This document shows positions 11,991 through 24,062 of a stretch of 64,000 nucleotides of DNA, in pieces. Numbering within the stretch: position 1 is the stretch's first letter; the number at the start of each line of letters is the position of its first letter. Made by a program: the position numbers and the translations under genes. The stretch covers positions 62,001 to 126,000 of the forward strand of contig QVRM01002800.1 of assembly GCA_003439945.1 (NCBI GenBank). The letters are read 5' to 3'. Below the pieces are notes generated by a model. It did no database searches, was not told where the DNA came from, and saw only the letters and a program-made list of their open reading frames with translations. This stretch comes from Dermanyssus gallinae (lineage: Eukaryota > Arthropoda > Arachnida > Mesostigmata > Dermanyssidae).

Positions 11991-14354
11991 CATAAATTAA
12001 TTGCTTGTGCGTACAGCATAAAATAGAAATATGTCCATAGTTCGCAACATCATTTATATATGTTGCGTATTGTGAGCCATAAGCACACGCCATTATAAGC
12101 CCTTCATCGATGCCCTCTATAACGTGTACTTCAGAAGAGTGTGATATATTTCGGCACGAAGACGGCACCAAGTTGATTGCTCGAAATTACGGCCAATACA
12201 GGTCGTTCAACAACGACAACAAAAGGGAAACCGAAAGATGGAAGTGAAGGCAGTGATCAAGATCAAGAAGTCGGTTGCCGACTAATCTTTCTGAGGTCTC
12301 GCATGATCTCCCTTTCTCTCACACCATCCCTCACTTTATCTCACACACTCAAGCGCACACATTGTCGCAAACACGTCCTTCTTCTCGTCCATCTTCGAGA
12401 AGCGACGGCAACTTGTCCTCTTTTTGCCTATCGCTCGTTTAGGCAGGTCTGCCAATGAAAAAGAAAAAGAACAAAAAAAAGAATCAATATTTGAATGGTT
12501 GATGTCATCCCCGGTGCTGCTGCTTTATGACCCACCGCGAGGTGAGAGTCGGGACCACCCACTCATCCACCCGTGCGCGGGATCTTTACCCGCACTGTGG
12601 GGAGCCCTGACAGGACGGCGTGAGACAGGCAGGACTGAAGACAATCCTGGATACGTGGATCATGATAATGATGATGATGAGGGTGATGGTAATGACGATG
12701 TATAGCCGCCCTTATCTGTCTCGCCGCCGCCGCCGTCGCTGTTGATGTACAATACTTACTGCCGCTTCCGCCGCCCGTACCGAGGCAGCTTGAACTTCAT
12801 GAAGGTCATCATGGGGATACCGGTGGTGGTGGTGATGGTGGTGGTGATGCTGTCATGGCAAGTATAAACATAGCATAACAAAAACATCACGTTTATTATC
12901 ACGTAAAGGGTTTGTGGTACAATTATAATTGGCCATATATGTATTGTTTTCACCATACATAATTCTGAAAGAGTAACGTGGCTAATCACCGCGAGCTAGG
13001 CTATTTGAGTATGATGCTCCACCATAACCATGAAGAGAGAGAGAGATCGCTATGCTGATGTCTTGAGCGATGGCATGACCTATGCGCTTCAGCGTCGCGC
13101 TGGATCCCCACTAACGAACTCGGGGGAGCACTCATAAAAACCACTACTGCGGCTAACTATCTGTGACTGTTGCTGCAACGAAATGTTTTCCTTGGGTAGA
13201 GGCTGATCATTCATTGGCTGATAGATGGCCTAGGAATATACCAGCTTTTAAAACAAGCGCAGAAAAGATCGGAGAACGCGAGAAAGAGTGGGTGAGAACG
13301 CGAGCTAGAGAGGGATAGACTATACTCGTATCAACCAAAATCAAGGCAAGCGAGCCTAAGTGGAAGAAATAAGTGTACATTGTGCTGCTGAATTGTGTGC
13401 TGCCGCGACACCTGCCCTCTTCATGAGGCTGAGAAGATGTCCATCTCTGTGTATTCGCGTGCCTGCGTGCGCGTTCATGTGTGTGCCATAGCAGATAGGT
13501 TGAGATGACGTGACAAGGTGACAACTGGGCTGAAGAACGAACGCAGGACACGAGCACGAGACCACGACCGAAGCCAGCCACGAAAATCACGAAGGCAGAC
13601 ACGAAGATTGGTGGCCAGACCAGACCAGATGATGACGATTGAATGGTGATGGTCGTGAGAGAGCGACGAGAGACAGACGAGGGGGGATGGGGGAGAGAAA
13701 AAGGGTTACGCCGTATGCGTATTGGGAGCGGCAATAGCATCAGTTCGCTGCTAGTGGTTGCGTCGTCGCATATTCGTCTATAGATCGAGGTTTACTCGTT
13801 GTGGGCGGCGGCCAGGTTATCCAGACAGACTTCCGCCCTATAATAGGTCGGTCGATAGGTTTATAGGCCAGTAGATGGATATGTAATTGTCGCCATAGTT
13901 TGAGTTCTAGTAGTAGTAGTGGTAGTAGTAGTAGTAGTAGTAAAACTAGTGATGATTTTTGTTGTTGTTGCTGTTGTATATAGAATTGTCTGTTACAGAG
14001 AGAAATAGAGAGTTAGTTGCTCACCGGGGTCCGAACCACCACCGAACCAGACGAAAAACGCCCGCGCCAGTGTGGGTGGGTGGAGCTGGCCGTATATTTT
14101 TAGTTAGAGCCGCAAGACGCCACAGCGTCAATGGCGTCTGCGTAGATTCTCCCAACCCCTTCGCCACCCCCGCCACCATTGGCGATGTACTGGGGGAGGA
14201 CAAGTGGTGTTCATCAGGCACCCCCATCGTTCATCGTTTGCTTTTTTCTTCTACGACTCATAGCGGCGCAGAGAAGAAGGGTTCATCTCGTGCTCTCTCT
14301 GTCTCTCTAGCGCGCCTTTGATCGTATTGTGATTGTTTCATCTCTTGCCCTCTC

Positions 14355-14398
<44 letters not shown>

Positions 14399-14909
14399 CG
14401 GTGCCCGGAGACGAGAAACCTCTTTAAACACAGCCAGCCAGTCAGCAGACGTCAAGACGACGGCGCGATAGAGACCCTGTGTGCGCGGCGTGGCTGTTTG
14501 AAGTTCGTTGAGTATAATGGCCTGGCGTTGAGTGCTTATTTTCATCGCCATCTTCGTCGTTGTCGTCGTCGTCATGTCGTATCCGCCTCGTCTCGCCGGT
14601 GTTTGATCGGCTCTGCCGAATCAATAATAAATACCTTCGCTCTCAAGCAGCTCTCTCAGGATGATGAAGGCGCGGACAACAACAACAGCAACAACAACAA
14701 CGGTGATGGAACCTGACGACAATGGCCGCGAAGACAGACGACGCAATGGCTATTACGAAAGAAGAAGAAAAAGAAAGCCTGCGAAGATGAACATTATTTC
14801 TTGCTGCTGCTGCCGCTTCTGCCTACTAGTTTATCTATCTGTCTACGACATCTACCTGTATCTGTCTACGACAACGATTTCTGCCCTAGTACAACAACTA
14901 CGCTAGATT

Positions 14910-16380
14910 ACCAGATGGCCTAGATTACCATTGCTTGACGCCTTCGTCTTCGGCGCGAAATCTAAGGCACTCCGAGCGTAGCGGAAGAACGTTGCAGAAA
15001 GAAAGATAGAGAGTGTGCGGGCGTTTGAGCCTGTATGTGTGTTTATGAGACTTCACAGTAACGGCTTGCTGGTCTGGTGTACGCCTACAATTGTTTGGTT
15101 AGACCTAAAAATCCGCACTCCTTCAGCATTGCCTTCATAGATATATATATATATATATATATATACATACATACATATTTATGTATATATATACATATAT
15201 ATGTATACTCGTGATGCATTAAGTTGAATTAACCTACTCACTATGTTTTTAGTCGTGGCGACGATCTTATATCGAATGTTGCTTCCACAGACGTGATAAC
15301 TGAAACGTTTTAAGGATTTTATCTTCTCACTTGTATGTGAAGTCCGTGGTATTTTTCCGCTAGTGTGCGTTTGTACTATTTCGTCTTCTGCAAACGCAGC
15401 GCTAAACCGACGTTAAAATATACAAATTTGTCAAACGGCCTTCCATCTGAAATATCACAATTAGGGTTTTCCGCGTATTTCTGCGTATACTTTTTTTTGC
15501 GTGAAAAACATTCTTCGGCCATGGTGGTTGGTGGTGATACTCTCAAGGGTAGGCAAAGGTCGCGACCGCAGTGTTGACCCTACAGATCCTCACGACAGCT
15601 TTTCGGGACCCCTACTCACATACTGGACAACATTGCCAATCAAAAGGATAAATAAGATGCAGCCCAGTGAATAGCAGGGGTGTTCTCATATTAGCTGTAA
15701 CTGACATTCTCCTTTGACCTCTAACCAGTAGCGCGTCGTCTGCAAAGATAATAGAAATCGCAAGTGAGAGAGCACTCCTTTGACTACTCGCCTTGCCGGA
15801 AAGTCCACGTTCCGTTATTTTACTTGTTCCCGGTTAAAGGTGGCCAGCAAGACCTGCGAAGTTCCATTGAATATTGCTTTACCGATTCTGCACCTCATCC
15901 GAGGTTGGCAGTCTCTACACGTTTCGCATTCCAAAAACAAGGCTTTTCCAAAGACGCGGGGCTTATGGAACTTCTTTAGTACACACAATACAGCTGTTGT
16001 TACCAATAACTAGCTTCTTCTAGTCAGAAGAAGCTACACTGCACATTTGATTTCAATTCTGAACACCTTACTAGTAAATTGTAGGCGCTGTAGTTTGTTT
16101 GCAGTTTAGTGGGACGGTACTTGAATGTGGTCGAAATGGCCCGACAGGTCAAGCCGAGACTTTTCAGACTCGTATTCTCTTCTCGAGATGGGAGCCATCA
16201 AGCCCACATGCTTTGCCATACCTTCAGCATGGGCCACGTTTTTCACACTAGTTCACAGAACAGGTACTGACTAAGGTACTGGCTAAAATATACTCTTGCA
16301 CCGCCTTTGACATCAGCTCATGTATAATAAAAGGCAATGCAAATGATCCGTCAATTTCAGAGGAATATTTAAAACAAATC
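14910..16380. other. No recognised host gene
   Basis: Holds a TA/CATA run at about 15139-15205 and the possible reverse transcriptase scrap on the minus strand. Nothing else is legible. Confidence 0.4.
15380..15830 (-). pseudogene. Possible LINE reverse transcriptase scrap
   Basis: On the minus strand at about 15755-15720 the sequence reads LAISIIFADDALLV, which contains the reverse transcriptase catalytic FADD box. Further on, near 15470-15410, a frame reads ISDGRPFDKFVYFN, loosely like the region before the thumb of LINE enzymes. Stops and frame changes abound, and the usual spacing before FADD is not seen. FADD alone can occur by chance, so this is a weak call. Confidence 0.3.
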
Positions 16381-16384
16381 CTTT

Positions 16385-16529
16385 TGGGGCTGACTCTCAG
16401 GCAAGATTTAACGACCATGGGACTGCTTTGCGCATTGCTTCACAGACGGACCCCCCTAAATACGACCCCTGTGTGTCTCCTCCGGCTCGCGAGGCGCAGA
16501 CGCATGCCACCACGCCACCGGGCTCGACA
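16385..16529 (-). mobile_element. tRNA-derived SINE, copy 2, box B deleted
   Basis: The reverse complement starts with TGTCGAGCCCGGTGGCGTGG and ends with CTGAGAGTCAGCC, as in the other copies. Compared with copies 1, 3 and 4, about 30 bases around the box B motif and the GTTGCACATTTG segment are missing near 16465, so this copy should lack a working internal pol III promoter. Confidence 0.78.
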
Positions 16530-17291
16530 TTCAGAGGATTATTAGCTTTTCCTTAATGTACCGAATGACATTACAGAAACAACCGTTTGTCATGTGGTCA
16601 GTGCTCCCTATTTTAGCACGATACTCTTGGAGGCACACCGTTTTCGACGTACCACCGGCGGCAAATTGTAGTGTGGTGAGTAAAGCAACAGAATGGACAG
16701 GACTAAACAGTTGCAGGTTGTCAAGTTGATTGCACCTGGTATTTGCTTTCAGATTGTAAATACTTATGTTGGTAAAATGCCACTTACTTCGAAACTTGAG
16801 CGGTGGGCAGGTATCCGGCGTAGGTGGATGTGTGACTTCCATACTGCTTGTTGCTAACTGCCGGCGATGTATGTATATCACTACTGTCCCGAAACCCGTT
16901 TCTCTATGAAGAAAAAAGATAGATACTTCCTATTCGAGGCGAAACTGACACATAGAAGAGACACATTTTTCATCGTTTGCGCATTCTTTTACGAAGCAGT
17001 ATACATGAGCCCTATGAAAACGTTCCCTTCATCAGTTTAAACGTATTGAAATGCTTTTTAAATGCTTATCAAGGCGACTTGCTTGGGGTTCTTATACCTA
17101 GATAACATATGTACTAATTTTTAATAATGTGGGTAGTTATGCCGTATATAGTAAGTTTATCTGTGCTTTGTGTTTTCTTCATTTTGATCATTGTCGATTA
17201 CAGTCTACGTGTGAACTCACACTGCAAACATTGGAACCGCAGAAACCTAGTCTAAAATGGTACTGCAACATCTAGCCAATTGGGAAAAAAC

Positions 17292-17548
17292 TATATATAT
17301 AGTAATAGATATATATATATATAGATATATAATAGAGATACGATAGATATATAGATATATATAGCTATATAGGATACTAGTATATATATCTTATCTATTA
17401 TATATCTCTAGATATATATATATATAATATATATATATATATCTCCTCTCTCATTATATAGATATAATATATATATAATATATATAATATATAACTATAC
17501 TATATCTCTATATAATATATTCATATTTTTTTTTTTTTTTTTTTTTTT
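17292..17548. repeat. Impure AT-rich tract ending in poly-T
   Basis: TATA, TAGATA and TATCT blocks run for about 230 bp and are followed by roughly 22 T. The poly-T could be the reverse complement of a poly-A tail of a minus-strand retroposon, but no body of such an element is recognisable next to it. Confidence 0.7.
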
Positions 17549-18882
17549 CTTGCGATCGAATGTGCTACTGTCGACCGTATTGATATGGATCGGTAGCAAT
17601 GGAATGGTTAGACATTTCCGACCATGAGAGAGTCGAAGGGACAGTGGCGAGATGCAGACGAGCAGCGAACCGTCTATCTATCTATCTATCTATCGCATTG
17701 GGAATATAGTCGCCTCCTACCACCCATTTCAAAGTGGGAACGCTTACATGGAAACGGAAACAGCTGTCGTCGGGGCTAATGGGCTTTTGTTTGAAGACCC
17801 GAAGAGAAACGTAACAGCCATGGGTAGTAGTCATGCAAACTAAGATAGTCGTACCAGTAAATAGTGCCGTGCAAACGAGCCGACAACATAGGTCCGCGAC
17901 AATGGCCACTGCATAACCAAGCGCAAGAGGGAAAGTGGTTCCCTCCTGAGGTGCAATGCACAGTTCTCGAGGCTTACGCCTCACTGGGCCGTGCCGGTGG
18001 TGAGGCCACAGTGCCGCCGTGACTAGTCTCACAGTATTAGCAGTAGCTTCAGCAAGAGTGCTTAGACTAATATACCTTCGTTTATCTTGTTTTACCCCTT
18101 TCTGTAGCTGTGGTGTGTTAATATCTCTGCGCGTCTGCGTGAGTCTATGCGGTCGATGTGAATGCCGTGGCTGCGCTGAGCGAAACGGGCCGATGGATCG
18201 ATGGCGCTGAACAATGCCACACAAATGAAGTTCAATTTGGTCGGAGTGGAAGCATTCCCCGTTCGTTCCGGCCGAACTACACGCCGCCAGTACGAAGGTG
18301 GAACCCGTTGACGATCGCGGCCCGGCACTGAACTGTGTTTGCTCAACAGAGCGAAAAACAAAAGGCCAGCTGCGAGGACTCTCACATGGGGGGAAAGGGT
18401 TTATGCACTGACATGCACCAGGGACAGCAGAATATATATATATATATATACATACATGTATGTGTACATACATATATGGACTAAGTAAATTCAAGAAAAA
18501 CAGTGCTGCAACACATGCTAGTTAGCGGTGACCAAAAACATCGTTCTAAACTCCCACTTTTCACCTAACAAGCCATTGGTGTCCTACTCCCATTCTGTAC
18601 ACTCTCATCTGTTTGCAAATTGTCGGTGGAGGATCATGCATGTGATTAGCATTTATGGTACTGACCATTTGAAACGTGCCAGCTTTGCCATCGCACTCCC
18701 TGCCTTTCATATCAATATATCTATTCTAATAGACGCGTTGCTAGCACCAGTAGTCTAGGTGTGCAAAACCGTACACGGACATTAGCCTTACGGAAAAACA
18801 AATGAAGTTATGGTCATCGCACATGCTATTAATAAAACGCATTTATAAAATAAAAAGTTGATCTTCCGTGACAAAGCTTTGC

Positions 18883-18952
18883 CGTGAAGCAACAACGGTA
18901 AACGGCATATGCCACTAAGCGCATATGTCGTTCACCACGTTGTTGGAGCACG
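18883..18952. other. Imperfect hairpin of about 70 nt
   Basis: Arms of about 27 nt pair around a short loop near 18915: CAACAACG, a bulge, then ACGGCATATGC on the left, against GCATATGTCGTT and CGTTGTTG on the right. CGTG/CACG extends the stem outward across an internal mismatch. The size is similar to an animal pre-miRNA, but there is no expression evidence. Confidence 0.45.
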
Positions 18953-19714
18953 AATGCTCTCATCATATGGCACGAGTTGTCATAACAAGTCTAAAACATA
19001 GCAAACGCCTTCATACGGCTATAACCACACTCCCTGTGATGGGGAGGCCAAAAGAAGACTGCAGGTCAACGTAGAAGTCAACCTTCCCAAAGCTAAAAGC
19101 TGTATGTCCTCTACAGGGTGAGGAAAGCGTGTGTATCGTAATTTATTGATGAAACGCCACGAAGCCGCATCCGCCACCGCCGCCGATGACGACCGACCAG
19201 CCAGCCAGCGAGTCACGATCCAGCAGGAAAAGAACAACAACAACAACGATGAACAAGAAGAAAAATCAAAGCCAATGCCACAGAGTGGCATCGCCGTCTG
19301 GCTCGTGCTACGCTGCGATCAAAGGAAGTAACAACAACAACAGCAACAGCAGCAGCATCGACAACAGCATGAGAAACGAACGGGATGAAACAAGTCGAAC
19401 ATGCGTATAACTTATAACATAACAAGCGTATATGGTGCTAATGTTAGTTGGTTACCCTGACGAACGGTGGTGAGTTTGTCCGTCACACGTTCATTCTATT
19501 TTCGCGCGCGCGCGCAGATCCGACTGAAAAGAACACGGGCGTGGGGACCTTTCTTCGGGAGCCTTGTAAGTGAGGCAGCGGCAGCAGCAGCAATAACAGC
19601 GCCTCGTAACAACTGCAGCGGTTGCGGTAGCCAGAGCAACAGGAATGAGAACAACGACGCCGACGACGATGACTACGACGAAGAAAGGAAGAGGGAAAAT
19701 TAAGAGAAAATAAA

Positions 19715-19747
19715 AGACCTATGCCATTTGCCATATGGCATAGGTCT
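19715..19747. other. Perfect 13-bp inverted repeat
   Basis: The arm AGACCTATGCCAT (19715-19727) is exactly mirrored at 19735-19747 around a 7-nt spacer. It lies 43 bp before the 16-bp minisatellite. Confidence 0.85.
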
Positions 19748-19790
19748 CGACTCACGAGGAATCATCACCTCGTCGTCGTCGTCGTCGCCG

Positions 19791-19978
19791 TCTATCGGCA
19801 CTTCAGTCTATCGGCACTTCAGTCTATGGGCACTTCAGCCTATGGGCACCTCAGTCTATGGGCACTTCAGTCTATCGGCGCTTCAGTCTATCGGCATTTC
19901 GGTCTATCGGCACCTCAGTCTATCGGCACCTCAGTCTATTGGCACCTCAGTCTATCGGCACCTCAGTCTATTGGCACC
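19791..19978. repeat. 16-bp minisatellite, 11.75 copies
   Basis: The consensus unit is TCTATCGGCACTTCAG, with variants at positions 6-7 (CG/GG/TG) and 12 (T/C). It runs 188 bp without a length change. Units carrying CACCTCAG cluster at the 3' end, which suggests local spreading of variants. Because 16 is not a multiple of 3, all three frames are cycled, so the open frames here are artefacts. Confidence 0.95.
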
Positions 19979-20380
19979 ACCTCAACGACAAGGTGCTAAC
20001 AACCAAGCCACAGCCGTCGCTAGCCGATAGCTGAATCGTGGTTCCTCAGCCTCAGCTGGTGTTTCTCTGATGGACGACCTTGTCCGTCTGTCTGTTTGTC
20101 CGTCTGTCCGTTCGTCGAGCCAATACGGCAGAAGGTGGCCTGTGGCAGCATCATTTGTCGACCGACCCGGCCTTGTTACCGACGGGCGCTGATTGGACGC
20201 CAAACAACGGACGAAGCTACCGAATTGAGCTTGGGAGCACCGGGAGAGCACCGCGCCCCATGCGTGCGCCCATACGCAGTAAGTAGGTAGTAGGACCTCT
20301 TGTCTGTGAGCATGTACGTGCATGCTTATGTGCACGTATACGATGTGGCCACGGCATGCATGGCGCCTATGCACAACCGT

Positions 20381-20433
20381 TGCCGAAAGAAAACGCTTGT
20401 CGGGATATATATATATATATATATATACATATG

Positions 20434-20472
<39 letters not shown>

Positions 20473-20518
20473 AAAGAAAACGCTTGTCGGGATATATATA
20501 TATATATACATATGTATG

Positions 20519-20540
<22 letters not shown>
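20381..20540. repeat. 87-bp tandem duplication containing TA/CATA microsatellites
   Basis: The unit begins TGCCGAAAGAAAACGCTTGT at 20381 and again at 20468. Each is followed by GGGATATA... and a CATATGTATGTA core within TA repeats. The second copy is shorter in its TA portion and runs into GAGAGA. Confidence 0.9.
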
Positions 20541-20554
<14 letters not shown>

Positions 20555-21566
20555 AAGAGAGCCTGTGGCTCGGCTTGCTGTGAAAACCTCGCCGCAATAT
20601 TCATTGTAGGGCGTTGAGGTGCGCAGAGAGAGAGAGAGCGAGAACGAGAAAAAACGAGCGACTGAACATGCGAGAAATGCGTACGTCGTCATTGGGGCAG
20701 TCGGATGAGTCGCTGCTGGGTATCTCTCGAGGTACTAAGCGCCGTGAGGTGCGCGCCTCTCCGTCGCATCGACGCCGAAGTGAAGTCAGAAGGAAGCCGA
20801 AGTCGTTCGTCGAGAGGCACTAGCCTAGTCAGACGGTACTATACACACACACTATGTATAGGCACCATATATACGTGGTGCTGGTGGCAATGGTGGTGGT
20901 GGTGGTGGTGATGACGGCCGTGGCGCCAGATCGCGACGACTCAGCCGTCTGCTTCGACACCTCACCTCTGGCGGCCGCTGGTAGACCGCCAACGTCAGCC
21001 TGATGATGGGCGGCCCGCCCAATAGTAGCACCCCATTATAGTTTGATGGGTTAGCCGAGTGGCGTCTGTCGGCGTTGACGTCGTCGTCGTGAAGCTCCCG
21101 AAGAACGATGCTCTGAAGTGACCACGATATTCAACGGAAGACAGGCAAGAAATAGAGAAGAGGAAAAACAAGATGACGAAGACGACAAAGAAGAAGAAGA
21201 AGAGAAACGAGCAAGAAAGCAAAAAATAAAGAGCAGAAAAGCATGAAAAAAAAACAGAAGAACCGATGCTGAAGACCTGAAAGAGCGTCGTCAGCTAGTT
21301 CAAAGCTCGCAGCTGGTGTGCTCATGAATAGAGAGAGAAAGAGAGAGAGAGGAAGTGTGACGTGTGAACGACGCCGCTAGGAGACTCTAGCCATGCCAGT
21401 GCCAATTGAGGTTCCGCCGCGGTAGGCTAGCAAATGATATAGCAATCACAAGGCGTGCGACGTGTTGCTTAGACACAGCCTAGCGAACGGCCTAGAGACG
21501 GCGTCCACTAGGCCTAGAAGGAAATGCACATATATGCGTGTATACATAAATAATAAAAAATATATT

Positions 21567-21734
<168 letters not shown>

Positions 21735-22554
21735 CGTTGTATTAAGCTTCCCGCATTTTGCTGATTTATACAATCTAATTTAAAAAAACTGCATTTAAGT
21801 GTCTGATTGCAATCATGTGTGTAATATATCATGTCTCATTGTGGCATGCTGAATGGTTTACTTTATAAAACAGACCTGACAATTGTGTCTAAGTGCACGT
21901 GTTCACCTTTAACATACAACTAGCTTAGACTACACCATGGAATAGAAAACGCTTTTATTTACCGAATATGGAATTGTTACCGAAGGATGGTAAAAAAAGC
22001 TGGGACAATCCGGGACGTATTATTGATGATTTTAATTATCGTTATCCCGAACATACCATTCAGTTTATTCACCATATCATTGGTAGTTACAAGTGATTTG
22101 CATGTCTTATAATGTTACAACTAAGCAGGTATTTCACACGTTCCTGCAGTGATTGTGCGTCGATTGACGCGCACAAAATTTACACACACACTCGTCTATT
22201 TCATAACACGCTCCATTCAGACATATATAATGGTGATAACCATGCCAGGTTATCCTACACAACAGTGTCTGATTTGTTTGTAGAGCCTTTTTCCACTTAT
22301 CTGTGAAGAACGCTGGTCCCTCTGTATAGCTATGCATTACAAAATTGATATTTATTTCTTCTCTAAACACTACGTATCGTTCCAAGGCATCTGCACTAAA
22401 TGGTATTCCGTCAGATATGAGGTCCTCCGTAAAGATTCTCTCTCTACATAGTGCCAACGCTAATGTCGCCGATGCATTCCTAGGTAGTCCAAGTGCACGT
22501 AATGCATGCAAGTAATTATTGTTATACAATTAGGTATAAGCACTTTGCGATAAG

Positions 22555-22612
22555 CACTATGTACTGGCTATCCGTAGTCGCCGACTTTACCGCACTCCGT
22601 CCCGTCGACAAA
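22555..22612. repeat. Short dispersed repeat, copy A
   Basis: ACTGGCTATCCGTAGTCGCC and the following 35 bases, ending CCCGTCGACAAATA, recur with a few changes at about 23670-23720. Function unknown. Confidence 0.6.
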
Positions 22613-22879
22613 TAGGTCTATTAGATTCCTACGAATGTTCGTTCGCACATCAAAGAGGCAGCATTTTCTGCAATCTACTCTGAACGCCCTCAATCATAAT
22701 TATGTGTTTGCACAGTTATGGGCTTCAGACATGTGAGCAATATAATCGTCTGGATATCACAATTATAAGTTACAACAACTATACGCTTCTGAGTTCTTAT
22801 TAATGAAGGGGTAGCATGTTCACAAGCACATATGTAATCTTGACTAGATTTTTAAAATGTGCATAAAACGTAAGATCCG

Positions 22880-23255
22880 TCGACTTTTATACACAAAGGT
22901 CCCACGCACCAATTGCGACACGCAATGTTGCCGCGTTAACCTGATCGTCCAGATCCGCAGAACCGTGTTTTGGAACGAGACATTTCGCAATGGAGAATTC
23001 CATTGCGTAGTCACTCGACCAGCAGTGGATGCCGTCGACAACGGAATGCAGCGCAATGGTCGTCGAGGAAGAGTCCAAAAGACGGCGTATATTTAGGTCG
23101 TAAGTGTACAAAACAGCGTACTCGACGGAATAAAAGATGTGATATCTAAAACGGAAGGTTGTGCATAGCAGTGGACAGACGCAGTTTGGGACTCCAGACG
23201 GTGCCAGTCGTGGGTCACGATGATCTTTCCCGCATTTCATTCGGAATAACCGACT
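22880..23255 (-). pseudogene. LINE reverse transcriptase fragment (CR1/Jockey-like)
   Basis: The minus-strand frame at 23282-22887 contains, in order, SGVPNCVCPLL (expected SGVPQGSxLGPLL), a stretch of about 20 residues, VEYAVLYTYDLNIRRLL (expected xxLLYADDLKIxR, so the catalytic ADD is mutated to TYD) and IHCWSSDYAMEFSIAKC (expected WSxxNxMxFNxxKC). The spacing between these blocks matches the palm of non-LTR reverse transcriptases. It is dead, because the catalytic aspartate pair is lost. Nothing of the rest of the element is legible. Confidence 0.65.
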
Positions 23256-23304
23256 GTGCAAAAAAAGCGGCAAGCCATTCACGAGTCAGCGGATATAGCG
23301 TCTT

Positions 23305-23369
23305 CCGATCATAGACCTTGCCAACAACAGGTCTATAATCGGCCTGTTGTTGGCAAGGTCTATGATCGG
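23305..23369. other. Perfect 27-bp inverted repeat (hairpin 1)
   Basis: The arm at 23305-23331 is exactly reverse-complementary to 23343-23369, with an 11-nt spacer. The core of the arm is ATAGACCTTGCCAACAACAG. Confidence 0.95.
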
Positions 23370-23403
23370 ACTTTCTGTGTCAACACAGGTTGACACAGAA
23401 AGT
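23370..23403. other. Perfect 15-bp inverted repeat (hairpin 2)
   Basis: ACTTTCTGTGTCAAC (23370-23384) and its exact complement (23389-23403) flank a 4-nt loop, ACAG. It starts on the base immediately after hairpin 1. Confidence 0.95.
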
Positions 23404-23669
23404 CACTCTTCTGGTCGAAGTGTATGCAAAGAAAGTCCTTGCTGGCGTTCTATACAAGGCCCATTTGTTTGTCATTTCTAAACGTTGCGTACACATATAT
23501 TGTCGAGGTACAAATTTGTGTTTGAACGTGTCAACTATATAACTATAAAAATATGTATAATATATATATTTTTTAAAGCTTTCATATACCGATATAGCTA
23601 AAACTCAACTGGTACTGGTCTATCGTAATCAGAAAAACGGAAACCACTGCGGGAGAACTTGTCAATGAA

Positions 23670-23720
23670 CTGGCTACTCTTAGTCGCCGAACTTGCTTTA
23701 CTCCATCCCGTCGATAAATA
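23670..23720. repeat. Short dispersed repeat, copy B
   Basis: ACTGGCTACTCTTAGTCGCC through CCCGTCGATAAATA resembles 22555-22612 at most positions. It ends at the TA tract that precedes the Tc1-like element. Confidence 0.6.
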
Positions 23721-23731
23721 TATATATATAG

Positions 23732-23774
<43 letters not shown>

Positions 23775-24062
23775 GCGTTGCAAAAAATAGCAACTCGTGT
23801 TTTTTGGTGATAACTTCGGCTTGATTTATTTGAATGGCTGAAATTTTAAGGGCATGATGTACATGACGAACCACGAGTATGGTGTTAATTTCGTTGCAAT
23901 TTCACAATCGGTTCATACAAAAAATAAAAAGTGTGAAATAACAGTGTAGCAAAATATTAGCAACAATAACATGCTAACAACACAGCTCTTGTTTGTAATG
24001 TACAGTCGATACTACAGCTGATATACAATCCCGGGGATCAAGTCAGGAATATTGTCTTTCTG

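Larger units (their letters stand above)
10460..14900. other. No recognised gene; microsatellites and trinucleotide runs
   Basis: Contains TA tracts at 11525-11585 and 11926-11989, a poly-A stretch near 11855, GATGAT runs near 12660-12700, GTGGTG runs near 12820-12850, TAG runs at 13908-13943, a TA tract at 14358-14389 and CGTCGT/CAACAA runs after 14540. Several long minus-strand frames (for example 13207-13740) translate to Ser/Arg/His-rich protein with no family resemblance. Parts could be UTR or promoter DNA of a gene outside the window. Confidence 0.45.
16530..19700. other. No recognised gene; AT-rich satellite-like and low-complexity DNA
   Basis: Contains an impure TA/TAGA/TATC region at 17292-17525, a poly-T run of about 22 at 17527-17548, TCTA tetranucleotides at 17671-17694, an imperfect hairpin at 18883-18952 and AAC/CGA-rich runs at 19160-19370 and 19575-19680. 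The 270-codon minus-strand frame at 17682-18494 resembles no family and is treated as chance. Confidence 0.4.

Noticed and set aside
13207..13740. 177-codon minus-strand frame
   Set aside because: Composition follows the low-complexity GAGA/GACGA DNA of the other strand; no domain seen.
17682..18494. 270-codon open frame on the minus strand
   Set aside because: It begins in CATA/TA microsatellite translation, has no recognisable domain, and its length is compatible with chance in this moderately GC-rich stretch.
19791..19978. CRISPR-like regular repeat
   Set aside because: The 16-bp units are directly adjacent with no unique spacers, so it is a minisatellite; the genome is also eukaryotic.
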